Shown: positions 28,223-36,707 of the stretch, piece after piece
How the letters are laid out: the number at the start of each line of letters is the position of its first letter
How positions within the stretch are numbered: position 1 is the first letter of the stretch
Assembly: GCA_900770845.1 (NCBI GenBank)
Contig: CAAGLS010000131.1
Span: 1-64,000 of the forward strand
Origin: an uncultured Prevotella sp.
GTDB lineage: Bacteria; Bacteroidota; Bacteroidia; Bacteroidales; Bacteroidaceae
Length of the DNA stretch: 64,000 nucleotides
Direction of reading: 5' to 3'
Program-made: the position numbers and the translations under genes
Notes under the pieces: model-generated
Told to the model about the DNA's origin: nothing
Database searches by the model: none
What the model saw: only the letters and a program-made list of their open reading frames with translations

Positions 28223-28900
28223 ATGAATGTAGAAGATGTAGCGAAAAACTTGCACGAGGTGGTGGACACGCTTCCAAGTGGTGTGCGTCTTGTTGCAATC
28301 AGTAAGTTCCACCCCAATGAGTATATCGAGGCCGCCTACCGCGAGGGGCAGCGCGTTTTCGGCGAGAGCCATGAGCAGGAGCTTGCCCGCAAGGTGGAGT
28401 CGCTCCCCAAGGACATCGAATGGCACTTCATTGGCCATCTGCAAACCAACAAGGTGAAGTATATCGCTCCCTATATCAGCATGATAGAGGCCGTAGACTC
28501 GATGAAACTCTTGAAGGAGATTGACAAGCAGGCCGCCAAGCACGAGCGGGTCATCGACGTGCTGCTCGAACTCCACATCGCTGAGGAGGAAACCAAATAC
28601 GGACTCACGTTGGACGCTTGCCGGAAACTGTTGGAGGAGGGCGAGTGGCGCAATCTGAAGCATGTGCACATCGCAGGACTTATGATGATGGCTTCCAATG
28701 TGGACGACGAGCAGCAGATTGCCTCAGAATTTGACACGGCCAAGGACTTCTTCGATGAGGTCAAGGCCCGGTATTTTGCCGACGACCCTACGTTCAAGGA
28801 ACGCTCGTGGGGCATGAGCCACGACTATCAGATTGCCGTCAGACACGGCTCCACCATGGTGCGCGTGGGAACAAGAATCTTCGGGCCGCGCGTGTATTGA
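28223..28900 (+). CDS. YggS-family PLP-binding protein
   Basis: The 225-residue protein is the single-domain alanine-racemase-fold type that carries PLP on Lys28 (VAISKFHP) and helps PLP homeostasis rather than catalysing racemisation. Typical blocks are FGESHEQEL, WHFIGHLQTNKVKYI, ETKYGL and the C-terminal WGMSHDYQIAVRHGSTMVRVGTRIFG. The length is standard. It follows the DUF4494 gene by 51 bases and ends at a strong terminator, so the two may form one transcript. Confidence 0.93.
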   Translation: MNVEDVAKNLHEVVDTLPSGVRLVAISKFHPNEYIEAAYREGQRVFGESHEQELARKVESLPKDIEWHFIGHLQTNKVKYIAPYISMIEAVDSMKLLKEIDKQAAKHERVIDVLLELHIAEEETKYGLTLDACRKLLEEGEWRNLKHVHIAGLMMMASNVDDEQQIASEFDTAKDFFDEVKARYFADDPTFKERSWGMSHDYQIAVRHGSTMVRVGTRIFGPRVY

Positions 28901-28928
28901 TTCGTTTACAGCCTCATTTCCATAGGAT

Positions 28929-28968
28929 AACGCCTTCAAGCAACTTGTGGTTTGCTTGAAGGCGTTTT
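28929..28968 (+). terminator. Terminator after yggS
   Basis: A perfect 15-pair stem, AACGCCTTCAAGCAA (28929-28943) with TTGCTTGAAGGCGTT (28952-28966), has an 8-base loop and is followed by TTGC. Confidence 0.9.
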
Positions 28969-29028
28969 GCATCTCTCGCTTTCCAATCCAGCTGGCTATC
29001 GTCAGATTGTAGCCTGTCGCATGTCGGC

Positions 29029-29061
29029 GGGAGGGAGGTAGTGGGGGAGGTGGGTAGTGGG
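29029..29061 (+). other. Predicted G-quadruplex-forming tract upstream of nspC
   Basis: Five runs of three or more G lie at 29029-31, 29033-35, 29043-47, 29052-54 and 29059-61, with loops of 1, 7, 4 and 4 bases. This satisfies the usual G3 quadruplex rule on the plus strand. It sits about 110 bases before the nspC start. Confidence 0.5.
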
Positions 29062-29171
29062 ACGCAAGGCGAGGGAGAGGGGAAAACCGAAACCAAGGAA
29101 TTGGATTTTTGTGCTGCAAAATAATGAACGATGAATGGTGGATTGTGGATGAAAAAGGCTATCTTTGTGGC

Positions 29172-30338
29172 ATGAAAGTGAATTTGAAGACATTTGAGGG
29201 TGTCAACCGCCCCATGTACGTGCTTGAGGAACAGCGGCTGAGAAACAACTTGGAAATCATCAGTGGTGTTGCGCGCCGTGCCGACGTGGAAATCATCATG
29301 GCCTTCAAGGCATACGCCTTGTGGCGCACCTTTCCCATCCTGCGTGAGTATATCGGCGCCACAACGGCAAGCTCGCTCTATGAGGCGCGGTTGGGAAAAG
29401 AGGAGTTTGGAGCTCCGGCCCATACTTTCTCCCCTGCCTATACGGATTATGAGATTGACGAGACAGCCCGATGCTCGTCGCATCTGATATTCAACTCGCT
29501 CAGCCAGTATGCGCGCTTCCACGAGAGGGCCTCACGGGCCAACGGAAAGTTGCTGATGGGGCTGCGAGTGAATCCTGAATACAGTGAGATTCAGACCCTG
29601 CTCTACAATCCTTGTGCGCCAGGCTCGCGCTTCGGTGTCCTGGCGGCGAGTCTGCCCGAGCAGTTGCCAGCCGACATCTCTGGTTTCCATATCCATTGCC
29701 ACTGCGAGAGTGGAAGCGACGCCTTCGAGCATACGCTGGCCCATATCGAGGACAAGTTCGCTCGGTGGTTTCCGCAGCTGAAATGGATCAACTTCGGTGG
29801 TGGCCATCTGATGACCCGCCGCGACTATGATGTCGACCGCTTGGTGGCCACGTTGCAGCTGTTCCACCAACGCTATCCTTGGCTTCACGTCATACTGGAG
29901 CCGGGCAGCGCCTTCGGCTGGCAGACGGGACCGTTGGTGAGCCAAGTGCAGGACATCGTGGAGAACCACGGAATCAAGACTGCCATCCTCAACGTCAGCT
30001 TTACCTGCCACATGCCCGACTGTCTGGAGATGCCCTACCATCCGAGCGTGCGTGGCGCGCGTGTCGTCGACGAGGGCAGCTGCGGGGACGAGCCCCACGT
30101 CTATCGGCTTGGAGGCAACTCCTGCCTGAGTGGCGACTTTATGCAGAGCTGGGCTTTCGACCATGAGCTGCAGGTGGGGGAGAACATCATCTTCGAGGAC
30201 ATGCTCCACTACACTACGGTGAAGACAACAATGTTCAACGGTGTGACCCATCCCGCCATCGTCCTGGCCCGTCCCGACGGCGAACTCGTTGCCCTCCGCG
30301 AGTTCGGCTATGAGGATTATAAGAACAGGATGGACTGA
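29172..30338 (+). CDS. nspC: Carboxynorspermidine decarboxylase
   Basis: The 388-residue PLP enzyme of the alanine-racemase-fold decarboxylases makes spermidine (or norspermidine) from the carboxy precursor in the alternative polyamine pathway used by Bacteroidota. PLP Lys46 is in IIMAFKAYALW, and HIHCHCESG, NFGGGH, LEPGSAF and the CGDEPHVYRLGGNSCLSGD segment follow as in the family. I start at MKVNLKTF, by comparison with NspC N-termini. A TATCTTTG -7-like box ends only 5 bases before this ATG, so the message may be leaderless; an in-frame ATG at 29124 is the alternative. The partner dehydrogenase gene is not in the window. Confidence 0.9.
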   Translation: MKVNLKTFEGVNRPMYVLEEQRLRNNLEIISGVARRADVEIIMAFKAYALWRTFPILREYIGATTASSLYEARLGKEEFGAPAHTFSPAYTDYEIDETARCSSHLIFNSLSQYARFHERASRANGKLLMGLRVNPEYSEIQTLLYNPCAPGSRFGVLAASLPEQLPADISGFHIHCHCESGSDAFEHTLAHIEDKFARWFPQLKWINFGGGHLMTRRDYDVDRLVATLQLFHQRYPWLHVILEPGSAFGWQTGPLVSQVQDIVENHGIKTAILNVSFTCHMPDCLEMPYHPSVRGARVVDEGSCGDEPHVYRLGGNSCLSGDFMQSWAFDHELQVGENIIFEDMLHYTTVKTTMFNGVTHPAIVLARPDGELVALREFGYEDYKNRMD

Positions 30339-30347
30339 AATACAAAT

Positions 30348-30612
30348 CACAATTCATAATTCTTGGCCGCATAATATAGGCTGGTCCTAAAAAATAGGTT
30401 TGGAAAACAAGACGATACGGACACGTGTTGTTTCGGTCGTCTTCTGCATCTGTGGGTCTCAAAACGTCAAGTCTCATCGGTCGTGTAGCCCGCTACGCTC
30501 CCTCTTCAACTTACGTATTGAGTCCCGATAGCATGCAGAATAAGCTTCGGCCTATTTTTTAGAACCGACTTGTCATATAAATTGTCTTTGGCGCAAAGAA
30601 TTATGAATTGTG
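30348..30612. repeat. 265-base foldback element with nested inverted repeats
   Basis: Outer arms of 17 bases (30348-30364 and 30596-30612) are exact reverse complements. Inside them, four further blocks pair in order: GGTCCTAAAAAATAGG (30383-30398) with 30551-30566, TTCTGCAT (30442-30449) with ATGCAGAA (30533-30540), GGGTCTCAAAACGT with ACGTATTGAGTCCC, and a terminal GTAGC-CC-GCTAC. No open frame of note lies inside. It fills the whole gap between nspC and the convergent PP2C-like gene. A related fragment is at 1-50. Confidence 0.7.
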
Positions 30613-30614
30613 AA

Positions 30615-31445
30615 TCAAAAGAGGAATCTGATATAGGCACGGTCGTCGAATGACTTCTGGTTTCTTCTCCAGCCTTTCGTGGCCTTGAAGTTTCCAATGC
30701 ATAGAGGGTCGTCTTTCAATTGGCGCGCCAAGAGGTCTTCGCTCTCGCTGAGTGTGGGGCGAAGAAAAGGATAGCCGTCGGTGGCAAGCACAATCTCCTT
30801 GGGTTGGGCTTGCCACAGTCCCAACTTGCGGATGTTCAGACAGCGGGTCTTGCCCATCGGAATCTTGAACCCGTCGACCACGCTGTACTTGATGTTCTCG
30901 TATTTCATGGAGTTGACAAGTTCGGGCAGGATGGCACTTCGGCCAACATCGTTGCTGCGGAGCTCTTCCACAGTGGCTCCCTCCCTCAGGGCGCCGCGCA
31001 GCACCTGGGAGCGGATGCCGGCCAGCATCGCCTCGCCCGGCTTGGGGTTGTCGAAATAGCGTCCGCCGATGATGCACTGGCAATCGCCTATCATCCACAC
31101 CTCATGGCGATAGCGCGAGTAGACAACCACGCTGGCGCACAGACGCTGCTCGGGGTGCGCCAGCAGCCTTTCTTTCACGGCGGATTCTGAAGGATAGGCC
31201 GAGGCGAGGGCGCGCGTCAGTCGTGTGGCGGCTATCTTGATGGTCGCCGCAAGGGGCAGGGCGGCTACGGCATCCTTGATCAGCAGCATGGCGTAGCGGC
31301 CGTTGGTCATCTGCGGATTGATGCGGAGCGGCGTCTTGCTCGTGCTGCCGTCGATAACGGCTATGAAGTCGTCAGTGACTGCTATGCCGTCCTCGCTCAG
31401 CTCGTCGCTGACCTTCCCTCTTATCAGGCTGTCGATGATTGTCAT
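30615..31445 (-). CDS. PP2C-like protein phosphatase-related protein
   Basis: This 276-residue protein shows the spaced acidic motifs of the PPM/PP2C fold: SEDGIAV then FIAVIDGSTSK near the N-terminus, MIGDCQCIIGG in the middle (compare GDSR in PP2C), ATDGYPFL, and DDRAYI at the C-terminus. That suggests a metal-dependent serine/threonine phosphatase or a catalytically altered relative; no transmembrane or sensory domain is visible. The start at 31445 (MTIIDSLIRG) lies inside the 3' end of the YgiQ gene, a 74-base overlap in a different frame. The substrate is unknown. Confidence 0.72.
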   Translation of the reverse strand: MTIIDSLIRGKVSDELSEDGIAVTDDFIAVIDGSTSKTPLRINPQMTNGRYAMLLIKDAVAALPLAATIKIAATRLTRALASAYPSESAVKERLLAHPEQRLCASVVVYSRYRHEVWMIGDCQCIIGGRYFDNPKPGEAMLAGIRSQVLRGALREGATVEELRSNDVGRSAILPELVNSMKYENIKYSVVDGFKIPMGKTRCLNIRKLGLWQAQPKEIVLATDGYPFLRPTLSESEDLLARQLKDDPLCIGNFKATKGWRRNQKSFDDRAYIRFLF

Positions 31446-33417
31446 GATTGAAATTCGGATTGAAACTCTTTTTCTTCTTGTCCTTATGTTGCCCTTTGGC
31501 GTGTTGCTGTCCGTTGGGCTGTGGCGTGGAGCCAATGGGGCGGTCGTCGAAGCTGACGCGGCCGCGGGGCATTGGTCTTCCGCTGTAGAGCTTTTGCAGC
31601 AGGTCGCGTCGGCCCAGACGGGAGAGCTCGCGCTCTATGCCGCCGCGCGCCTCGGGCTTGTACCAGAAGAAGAACTGCCGCTGGGCCAGCTTCTCCCTCT
31701 GGGTCTTGGCCGAGAACACTGGTTCCAGCGTGTAGGGGTTGTAGCCTGTATACCACATCTCGGTGCTCACCGTCATGGGCGTGGGGGTGAAGTCCTGCAC
31801 CTGCTCCAGGTGGAAGTCCAAGTCCTTTGTGATGACGGCCAGCTCGGCCATGTCCTCTTCATGGCAGCCGGGGTGGGAACTGATGAAGTAGGGGATGATT
31901 TGCTGGTTGAGGCCCTCTTCCCGATTGATGCGCTCGAAGATGCGCTTGAAGTCGTAGAACTGGCTGAACGACGGTTTGCGCATCAGGGCCAACACCCTGT
32001 CGGAGGTATGTTCGGGCGCCACTTTCAGTCGTCCGCTCACATGCCGGGTGATGAGCTCGCGGGTGTATTGGCGGGCGCTGGCGTTGGCTTTCTCGTCCTT
32101 GCTCTTATATAATAATAGGTCGTAGCGAACACCGCTGCCAATGAAGCTCTTCTTGATGCCCGGCAGCGCGTCGACGGCATGGTAGATGTCGAGCAGGCGG
32201 CTGTGGTCGGTGTCGAGGTTGGGGCATACCTGTGGGTTGATGCACGATGGGCGCTTGCAGTGCTCGCAGGCTTTGAGGTTGCGGCCGTGCATGCCGTACA
32301 TGTTTGCCGAGGGGCCGCCAAGGTCGCTCAGATAGCCTTTGAAGCCGGGCATGGCTGCCACTTGGCGCACTTCGCGCAGGATGCTCTCCTTGGAGCGGCA
32401 GCTGATGAATTTGCCCTGATGGGCCGATATCGTGCAGAAGGCACACCCTCCGAAGCAGCCCCGGTGGATGTTGACCGAGAACTTGATCATTTCGTAGGCG
32501 GGGATGGTCTTGCCGCGGTACTTGGGGTGGGGAAGCCGCGTGTAGGGCAGGTCGAAAGAAGCGTCAATCTCTTCGGTGGTCATGGGCGGGTAGGGAGCGT
32601 TCACCACCACGTATTTGTTGCCCACGGCCTGAAGCAGACGCTGGGCGTGCATCTTGTTGGCCTCTTCCTCGATATGGCGGAAGTTTTCGGCCTCAGCCTT
32701 CTTGTCGTGCAGACACTCCTCGTGAGAATGAAGCACGATGTCGGCCTCGCTGATGCCATTGGGTATGTCTTCTTTCCTGCGCAGAAACGCGGTTTGCGGA
32801 ATGTCCTCTATCTGGTCGATGCCCATCCCCTCGGCCATTTCCTCAGCCAGCCTCACGATGGGCTTTTCTCCCATGCCATAGATGATCATGTCTGCACCCG
32901 AATCGCAGAGGATGCTGGGGCGCACCTTGTCTTGCCAGTAGTCGTAGTGAGTGAGCCGCCGCATTGAGGCTTCTATTCCACCGAGCACTACCGGCACGTC
33001 GGGAAAGAGTTTCTTCAGAATTTGGGTGTAGACGATGGAGGGGTAGTCGGGCCTCATGTCGTGGCGGCCGTCGGGACTGTAGTCGTCGCTGGAACGCAGG
33101 CGCTTGTTGGCCGTATAGCGGTTGACCATGGAGTCCATGGCTCCAGCCGAGACACCGAAGAAGAGGCGCGGACGCCCCAACTTCTTGAAGTCGCGGAAGT
33201 CGCCGTGCCAGTCGGGTTGCGGCACGATGGCCACCCTATAGCCCGCGGCTTCGAGGGTGCGGCCTATCACGGCGGCTCCGAACGACGGATGGTCTACGTA
33301 GGCATCGCCGGAGAAGAAGATGACGTCCAGCTCATCCCATCCGCGAAGCTCGCATTCCTTCTTCGTCGTTGGGAGGAAGTCGGTGAGCCGGTATCCTTGA
33401 TTGTCCTGTTGGCTCAC
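31372..33417 (-). CDS. YgiQ-family radical SAM protein
   Basis: The 681-residue cytoplasmic protein has a B12-binding-like N-terminus followed by a radical SAM domain. The 4Fe-4S motif CFGGCAFC (Cx3Cx2C) lies in NIHRGCFGGCAFC near residue 325, and HPGCHEEDMAELA and QVQDFTPTPMT are typical YgiQ blocks. The reaction is unknown. The last 50 residues are a basic, low-complexity tail (KDKKKKSFN and onwards) whose DNA overlaps the start of the next gene by 74 bases. Its start overlaps the upstream small gene by four bases. Confidence 0.9.
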   Translation of the reverse strand: MSQQDNQGYRLTDFLPTTKKECELRGWDELDVIFFSGDAYVDHPSFGAAVIGRTLEAAGYRVAIVPQPDWHGDFRDFKKLGRPRLFFGVSAGAMDSMVNRYTANKRLRSSDDYSPDGRHDMRPDYPSIVYTQILKKLFPDVPVVLGGIEASMRRLTHYDYWQDKVRPSILCDSGADMIIYGMGEKPIVRLAEEMAEGMGIDQIEDIPQTAFLRRKEDIPNGISEADIVLHSHEECLHDKKAEAENFRHIEEEANKMHAQRLLQAVGNKYVVVNAPYPPMTTEEIDASFDLPYTRLPHPKYRGKTIPAYEMIKFSVNIHRGCFGGCAFCTISAHQGKFISCRSKESILREVRQVAAMPGFKGYLSDLGGPSANMYGMHGRNLKACEHCKRPSCINPQVCPNLDTDHSRLLDIYHAVDALPGIKKSFIGSGVRYDLLLYKSKDEKANASARQYTRELITRHVSGRLKVAPEHTSDRVLALMRKPSFSQFYDFKRIFERINREEGLNQQIIPYFISSHPGCHEEDMAELAVITKDLDFHLEQVQDFTPTPMTVSTEMWYTGYNPYTLEPVFSAKTQREKLAQRQFFFWYKPEARGGIERELSRLGRRDLLQKLYSGRPMPRGRVSFDDRPIGSTPQPNGQQHAKGQHKDKKKKSFNPNFNHDNHRQPDKREGQRRAERGRHSSH

Positions 33418-33740
33418 TGCTGCTCGTTGTTGTTTTCCAGACTCTTTTCCTGCTTCTTCTTCCAGTCGAGATAGAGGAGGACAAGCTGGTGGAGGCCGAA
33501 TGCTTTCATGTTGGAATTGTAGATGACGTCGAGGCAGAGGTCGAGCAGGTCGTTGTCGGTTCCCGTGCCGCTCTCCAATAGTGAGCGCACATTGAATTTG
33601 AGCTTGTCGAGTACGGTCTCGTCGATGATGCCATTGCTGTCGACAAGGTTGCGCAGCAGTTGGTATTTGTCTATCGTTTGAAGATGCTTCTCCGACACCT
33701 CTATGCTGCGGGTGCCAGAAACGTTGGCTTGTATTTTCAT
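33414..33740 (-). CDS. Conserved hypothetical protein upstream of the radical SAM gene
   Basis: I do not recognise this 108-residue protein. It has no signal peptide, is mostly helical, and ends in a charged tail (WKKKQEKSLENNNEQQ). Its stop overlaps the YgiQ ATG by four bases, so it is likely translated with it, which supports its reality. It begins 17 bases before the stop of the large secreted protein gene on the same strand. No metal or catalytic motif is visible. Confidence 0.7.
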   Translation of the reverse strand: MKIQANVSGTRSIEVSEKHLQTIDKYQLLRNLVDSNGIIDETVLDKLKFNVRSLLESGTGTDNDLLDLCLDVIYNSNMKAFGLHQLVLLYLDWKKKQEKSLENNNEQQ

Positions 33741-33756
33741 ATTATCTGAGTTTGAG

Positions 33757-36669
33757 TTATTTTAAGAGGAACTGCCAGATGCCCTTCATCAGTTGGCGGC
33801 GTGTCGTCGGGCCGTTGATGACCTCGAAGGGGAATCCCATAGTGAAGGTGCGTGTGGAACCGTTGTCGAAAGCCACTGCGGCGCCCATTCCGTTGCTGTA
33901 CTTCATGGAGCAGAAAGCTTGCCCCGTGGGGGTGATGGCATCCGAATGGGTGGCGGCATAGTGTTCGGGGTTGGCTTTGTTGATGATGTCGAATGACACG
34001 CCCATTCCGTTCATTGCGCCCAAGGAGTCGCTGCGCACTTGCCCTTGCCAGGCGCAGTGGAGTACATCGTCAAGCCACGACGACTCGTCGCCCTGAAGCA
34101 TGTCGCTCGCCACATAGGCTCCACTCACCAACAGTCCACCACCATTGCTGCAAAAGGCTTTGAGCTGCTGGCGTAGTTGCGGGGTGAAGGTCTTGTAATA
34201 GGCCGAGGCCTGTGGCGTATGCTTTTGGAGTCCCAAGATGAGGTCCACTCCTTGGTAGTCGTTGAGCCGCACGCTGCCCGTCTCTACGGCTGTGCGTGAG
34301 CAGCTCACAATGTTGTAGAGGTGGGAAGCGGCAATGTCTTGGGCGTGCGAACGTACATAGTCGAACGTGTTGCCCATGAGGAAATGCCCGGCCAGCTCGT
34401 TGCCGCTGTAGCCCAGCCCCGTTTCCGACTCGGAACCCATGTTTGCGCGGTTGAACGAGACTTGCTTCCCGCTCCAGCCTGCCGTGAGACCGTAGCTTAC
34501 TCCCTCATCCGCGTCGAGGTCAAAGCCCTGCCGGGTGGCGTCGTTGATGACCGCAGGAGCCGACAAGCGTTGGAATCCGTCGACGATGACGACTGTCTTT
34601 CTTGCCTTTGGCTCATAGCAGACCGACAACACCTCCGAGGGGAAACTCTCACCTCCGCGATTGACGCTTGTGATGCGGAAACTGTAGACTACGCCGGGTG
34701 TGAGTTCCACTTCCATAAAGGGTCGCTTCACACTGGTTCCGTTGTCGAACCCGCTTGTTCCGGTGGCCATATAGACATTGTAGGTAGTGGGGTGGGCGGT
34801 AGGTTCCAGCGGGTCGTCCTGTGCTGCCCATGTGAGGCGGGCCTTGCCGTCTGACAGTGTAGCCGAGAAATGGGTCGGTGGCAGGGGCTGCACTATGCAG
34901 GAACGGCCGTGCTGGCCGTTGACAAAGCGCAGCATGGTCTTATAGAGCGAGCGGGCCAAGGCAAACCGGAAGTTTGGATCTTGGCCGCGAACCATGTCGG
35001 GAAAGTTTTGGTGCGACATGGTCTCGATGATGGCCGAGGGCACCTCTGGCAGTCGTGTCTCGGAATAGTTGCGGTCCCAAAGATAGCGTCGGTTCCATTT
35101 CTTGTAGATGGAGGGTATGTCGCGCATGATGCCGTCGAGCAGAGCCTTGGCAAAATCCTTGCTTGTCTGCCGTGAGATTCCCGAGTTGAGTCGTCCGTCG
35201 TTGAAATTGGTGGTACAGATGGCCAGAGAACCGATGATGTCATTGCCATTGGGCGCATAGCCTGCGTCGCTGTGAACGGCCAACGACAGTTCCAAAGGGA
35301 CTTTCTTGCCCTCAAGCAGCGGCATGTAGACACTGCCGCCGCCCAGCCAGTTGCTCATGAGTGAACGCACGTTGATGTCGTCGCCATAGTCGTCGGTTCC
35401 GTTCTTCGTGCTGTAGTATCGGTAGGGAGTTCCCGCCCATTGGGCATAGTAGCGTGCGCCCTCCAGGCAGCGGGGCAGTCCGCTCGTTGAGCCGCCCCGC
35501 TCTATATTTCCCATGCCGCCGCCGAAGCGCACCGCATCGGTCGTCACCAGTCCCCGCGTCTTGGACAGGTTGGTCACGACCACTTGGTTGTAGGGAGAGC
35601 ATCCTTGGTCGAAGTCGAACGTGCCTAAATAGACCCACGTGCCGCCTCCCATGCGCTGGTTGACATGGAAGCGGGTCTCCTGTCCCTTGTGGCAGACGAT
35701 GTATTCCGCATCGGGAACGCTGCCGTCGACAGTGGCATAGCTTACGTATACGGCATATCTGCCCGCCTTTTGGAGATGGGGGCGATAGACGGTCTGGGAG
35801 AGGTTCTTGTCTTTCTTCTGCGTGAGGTTCATCCTCACCGTGCCGTTGGCAAAGGGATTCTCTCCCATCTGGTAGTTGCCCGAGTGCCAGGCGAAGCCCT
35901 TGCCCGGCGCGTCCACCCATGAGGACTTGCCCGATGTCTCCTTATAATAGGAAGCATTGGAGGAGCCGTTGTTGTCTACGATGACCTCTTCGGTCTGCCA
36001 GTCGCGCTCACGTGGGGTGAAGACATTGGCTCCGGCGTTCTCAAGCATGGGGATGAGGTAGGGCACGACGATGGTCTGGGTGAACAAGTCCTCGGTGGTG
36101 CAGAACAGATTAGGCCTTTGCCATTTCCACACTCCCTTGTTGTTGTCGTAGTAGCGGCCATGTGATGCCCACACCACAAGATGCCTGTTGAAGAGTCCGT
36201 GCGAAGGGTGGCTGGGGGCAGAGACGTTTGTCACCCATGGCAAGCCGTCGTAGTCGGTGGAGCCCCACGCACCCTTGTAGCTTGTAGCGTCGATGGCCAG
36301 CTCTTCGATGAGCGAGCCGTTGGTTCGGATTCGTATCTTGTAGTCGTCGTAGGGGTGGGGGAGCGCCTTCCTTACTTTCTTGTAAATCTTCTCTACAGAC
36401 TTTCGTGTGAACTGCTGTTGTGAGAAGTACTCGTCCATGGTGATGTTGACCGTGGATTTGCTGTCGTCGATGGCCAGCTTCTTCATCTTTGCTGGCTGGA
36501 GCAATTCCCCCTCCTTTGGCTTGTAAGTGTAGAAATAGGCACTAAGTCTTCTTTCCGCCTTCTCTTTGAGGGCGGTGCTTTGAGCGTCGACGGTGGTTGT
36601 GGCCATCAACAAGCCGGCAATCAGGAGCGTGTTTCTTATTATCTTGCTATTGTCTCTTTGGAAATTCAT
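33757..36669 (-). CDS. Large secreted protein with amidase-like, golvesin-like and fibronectin III domains
   Basis: The 970-residue protein has a signal peptide (about residues 8-30, ending TVDAQS). A golvesin/xanthan-lyase-type beta module lies near 310-400 (KAGRYAVYVSYATVDGSVP ... DAVRFGGG). It interrupts an N-acetylmuramoyl-L-alanine amidase-like domain that seems split around it, with AVHSDAG near 480 and SAIIETMSHQNFPDM near 560 resembling the zinc His and catalytic Glu blocks of Amidase_3. A fibronectin III module follows (about 610-710), then a C-terminal Rossmann-like domain. Relatives are labelled xanthan lyase, but no lyase motif is seen. I infer a periplasmic or surface peptidoglycan amidase. 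Confidence 0.7.
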   Translation of the reverse strand: MNFQRDNSKIIRNTLLIAGLLMATTTVDAQSTALKEKAERRLSAYFYTYKPKEGELLQPAKMKKLAIDDSKSTVNITMDEYFSQQQFTRKSVEKIYKKVRKALPHPYDDYKIRIRTNGSLIEELAIDATSYKGAWGSTDYDGLPWVTNVSAPSHPSHGLFNRHLVVWASHGRYYDNNKGVWKWQRPNLFCTTEDLFTQTIVVPYLIPMLENAGANVFTPRERDWQTEEVIVDNNGSSNASYYKETSGKSSWVDAPGKGFAWHSGNYQMGENPFANGTVRMNLTQKKDKNLSQTVYRPHLQKAGRYAVYVSYATVDGSVPDAEYIVCHKGQETRFHVNQRMGGGTWVYLGTFDFDQGCSPYNQVVVTNLSKTRGLVTTDAVRFGGGMGNIERGGSTSGLPRCLEGARYYAQWAGTPYRYYSTKNGTDDYGDDINVRSLMSNWLGGGSVYMPLLEGKKVPLELSLAVHSDAGYAPNGNDIIGSLAICTTNFNDGRLNSGISRQTSKDFAKALLDGIMRDIPSIYKKWNRRYLWDRNYSETRLPEVPSAIIETMSHQNFPDMVRGQDPNFRFALARSLYKTMLRFVNGQHGRSCIVQPLPPTHFSATLSDGKARLTWAAQDDPLEPTAHPTTYNVYMATGTSGFDNGTSVKRPFMEVELTPGVVYSFRITSVNRGGESFPSEVLSVCYEPKARKTVVIVDGFQRLSAPAVINDATRQGFDLDADEGVSYGLTAGWSGKQVSFNRANMGSESETGLGYSGNELAGHFLMGNTFDYVRSHAQDIAASHLYNIVSCSRTAVETGSVRLNDYQGVDLILGLQKHTPQASAYYKTFTPQLRQQLKAFCSNGGGLLVSGAYVASDMLQGDESSWLDDVLHCAWQGQVRSDSLGAMNGMGVSFDIINKANPEHYAATHSDAITPTGQAFCSMKYSNGMGAAVAFDNGSTRTFTMGFPFEVINGPTTRRQLMKGIWQFLLK

Positions 36670-36707
36670 TATCGGTTAGTTTTCCCTCTGTCGGAATCCC
36701 CTGCCTC

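Noticed and set aside
30348..30364. Simple terminator for nspC from the outer 17-base arms
   Set aside because: The arms are about 230 bases apart, so the pairing is a foldback element rather than a standard intrinsic terminator.
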